DNA of 13,733 nt. It comes from Christensenella sp. UBA5327. GTDB taxonomy: Bacteria > Bacillota > Clostridia > Christensenellales > Aristaeellaceae. The stretch is taken from contig DHQX01000044.1 in the NCBI GenBank assembly GCA_002411105.1, positions 3,050-16,782 of the forward strand, read 5' to 3'. The translations under genes were made by a program, and so were the position numbers. Numbering within the stretch: the first letter of the stretch is position 1; each line of letters begins with the position of its first letter. A model generated the notes under the pieces. The model saw only the letters and a program-made list of their open reading frames with translations, was not told the DNA's origin and made no database searches. Below, piece after piece: positions 13,713-13,733 of the stretch.

Positions 13713-13733
13713 CAGAGCGAAGACAAAGCGGTT

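Overview
The window looks like chromosomal DNA from a G+C-rich clostridial (Bacillota) relative. The signs are strong AGGAGG-type ribosome binding sites, sigma-A-like promoters, a GSI-alpha glutamine synthetase that aligns closely with the Bacillus type, an ECF sigma/anti-sigma pair of the Clostridia kind, and a PduL phosphotransacetylase. No phage, transposase, tRNA, rRNA or CRISPR sequence was seen. The species assignment is inference; no marker gene here fixes it.

Layout. (1) Positions 1-2372 hold a divergent NAD pair: nadE (minus, running off the left edge) and nadD (plus). They encode the last two steps of NAD synthesis and diverge from a 147-base region with promoters on both strands. 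The NadE glutaminase domain appears to lack its catalytic cysteine. (2) Positions 2418-4344 (minus) hold an ECF sigma factor and an overlapping, large membrane anti-sigma-like protein, closed by a hairpin terminator. (3) glnA (4546-5877, plus) has a good promoter, but a terminator-like hairpin lies almost at the predicted transcript start. (4) Positions 5993-9016 (plus) hold a tight three-gene operon: a ZorA/MotA-like channel protein, a ZorB/MotB-like stator with a long coiled-coil stalk and an OmpA-type peptidoglycan-binding domain, and an exported 167-residue protein I do not recognise. It has its own promoter and a 14-bp terminator, and no Zorya effector gene (zorC, D, E, F or G) is present. 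This is the best candidate for an undescribed system in the window.

(5) Positions 9143-11315 (minus) hold two exported proteins: a CehA/McbA-type PHP metallohydrolase and a protein with DUF4430-like sequence. Their base composition is visibly lower in G+C than their surroundings. (6) Positions 11458-13002 (minus) hold an EamA-family transporter and pduL, the latter with a near-consensus promoter. (7) Positions 13399-13680 (plus) hold a double zinc-ribbon protein. Its leader can fold into a long composite helix or a three-way junction, so it looks like a structured regulatory RNA.

How the parts may fit: nadD and nadE make NAD. glnA assimilates ammonia. If NadE has lost glutaminase activity, it would need free ammonia rather than glutamine. 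PduL with an acetate kinase elsewhere would make acetate and ATP. The motor-like operon and the secreted PHP/DUF4430 pair are the accessory-looking parts.
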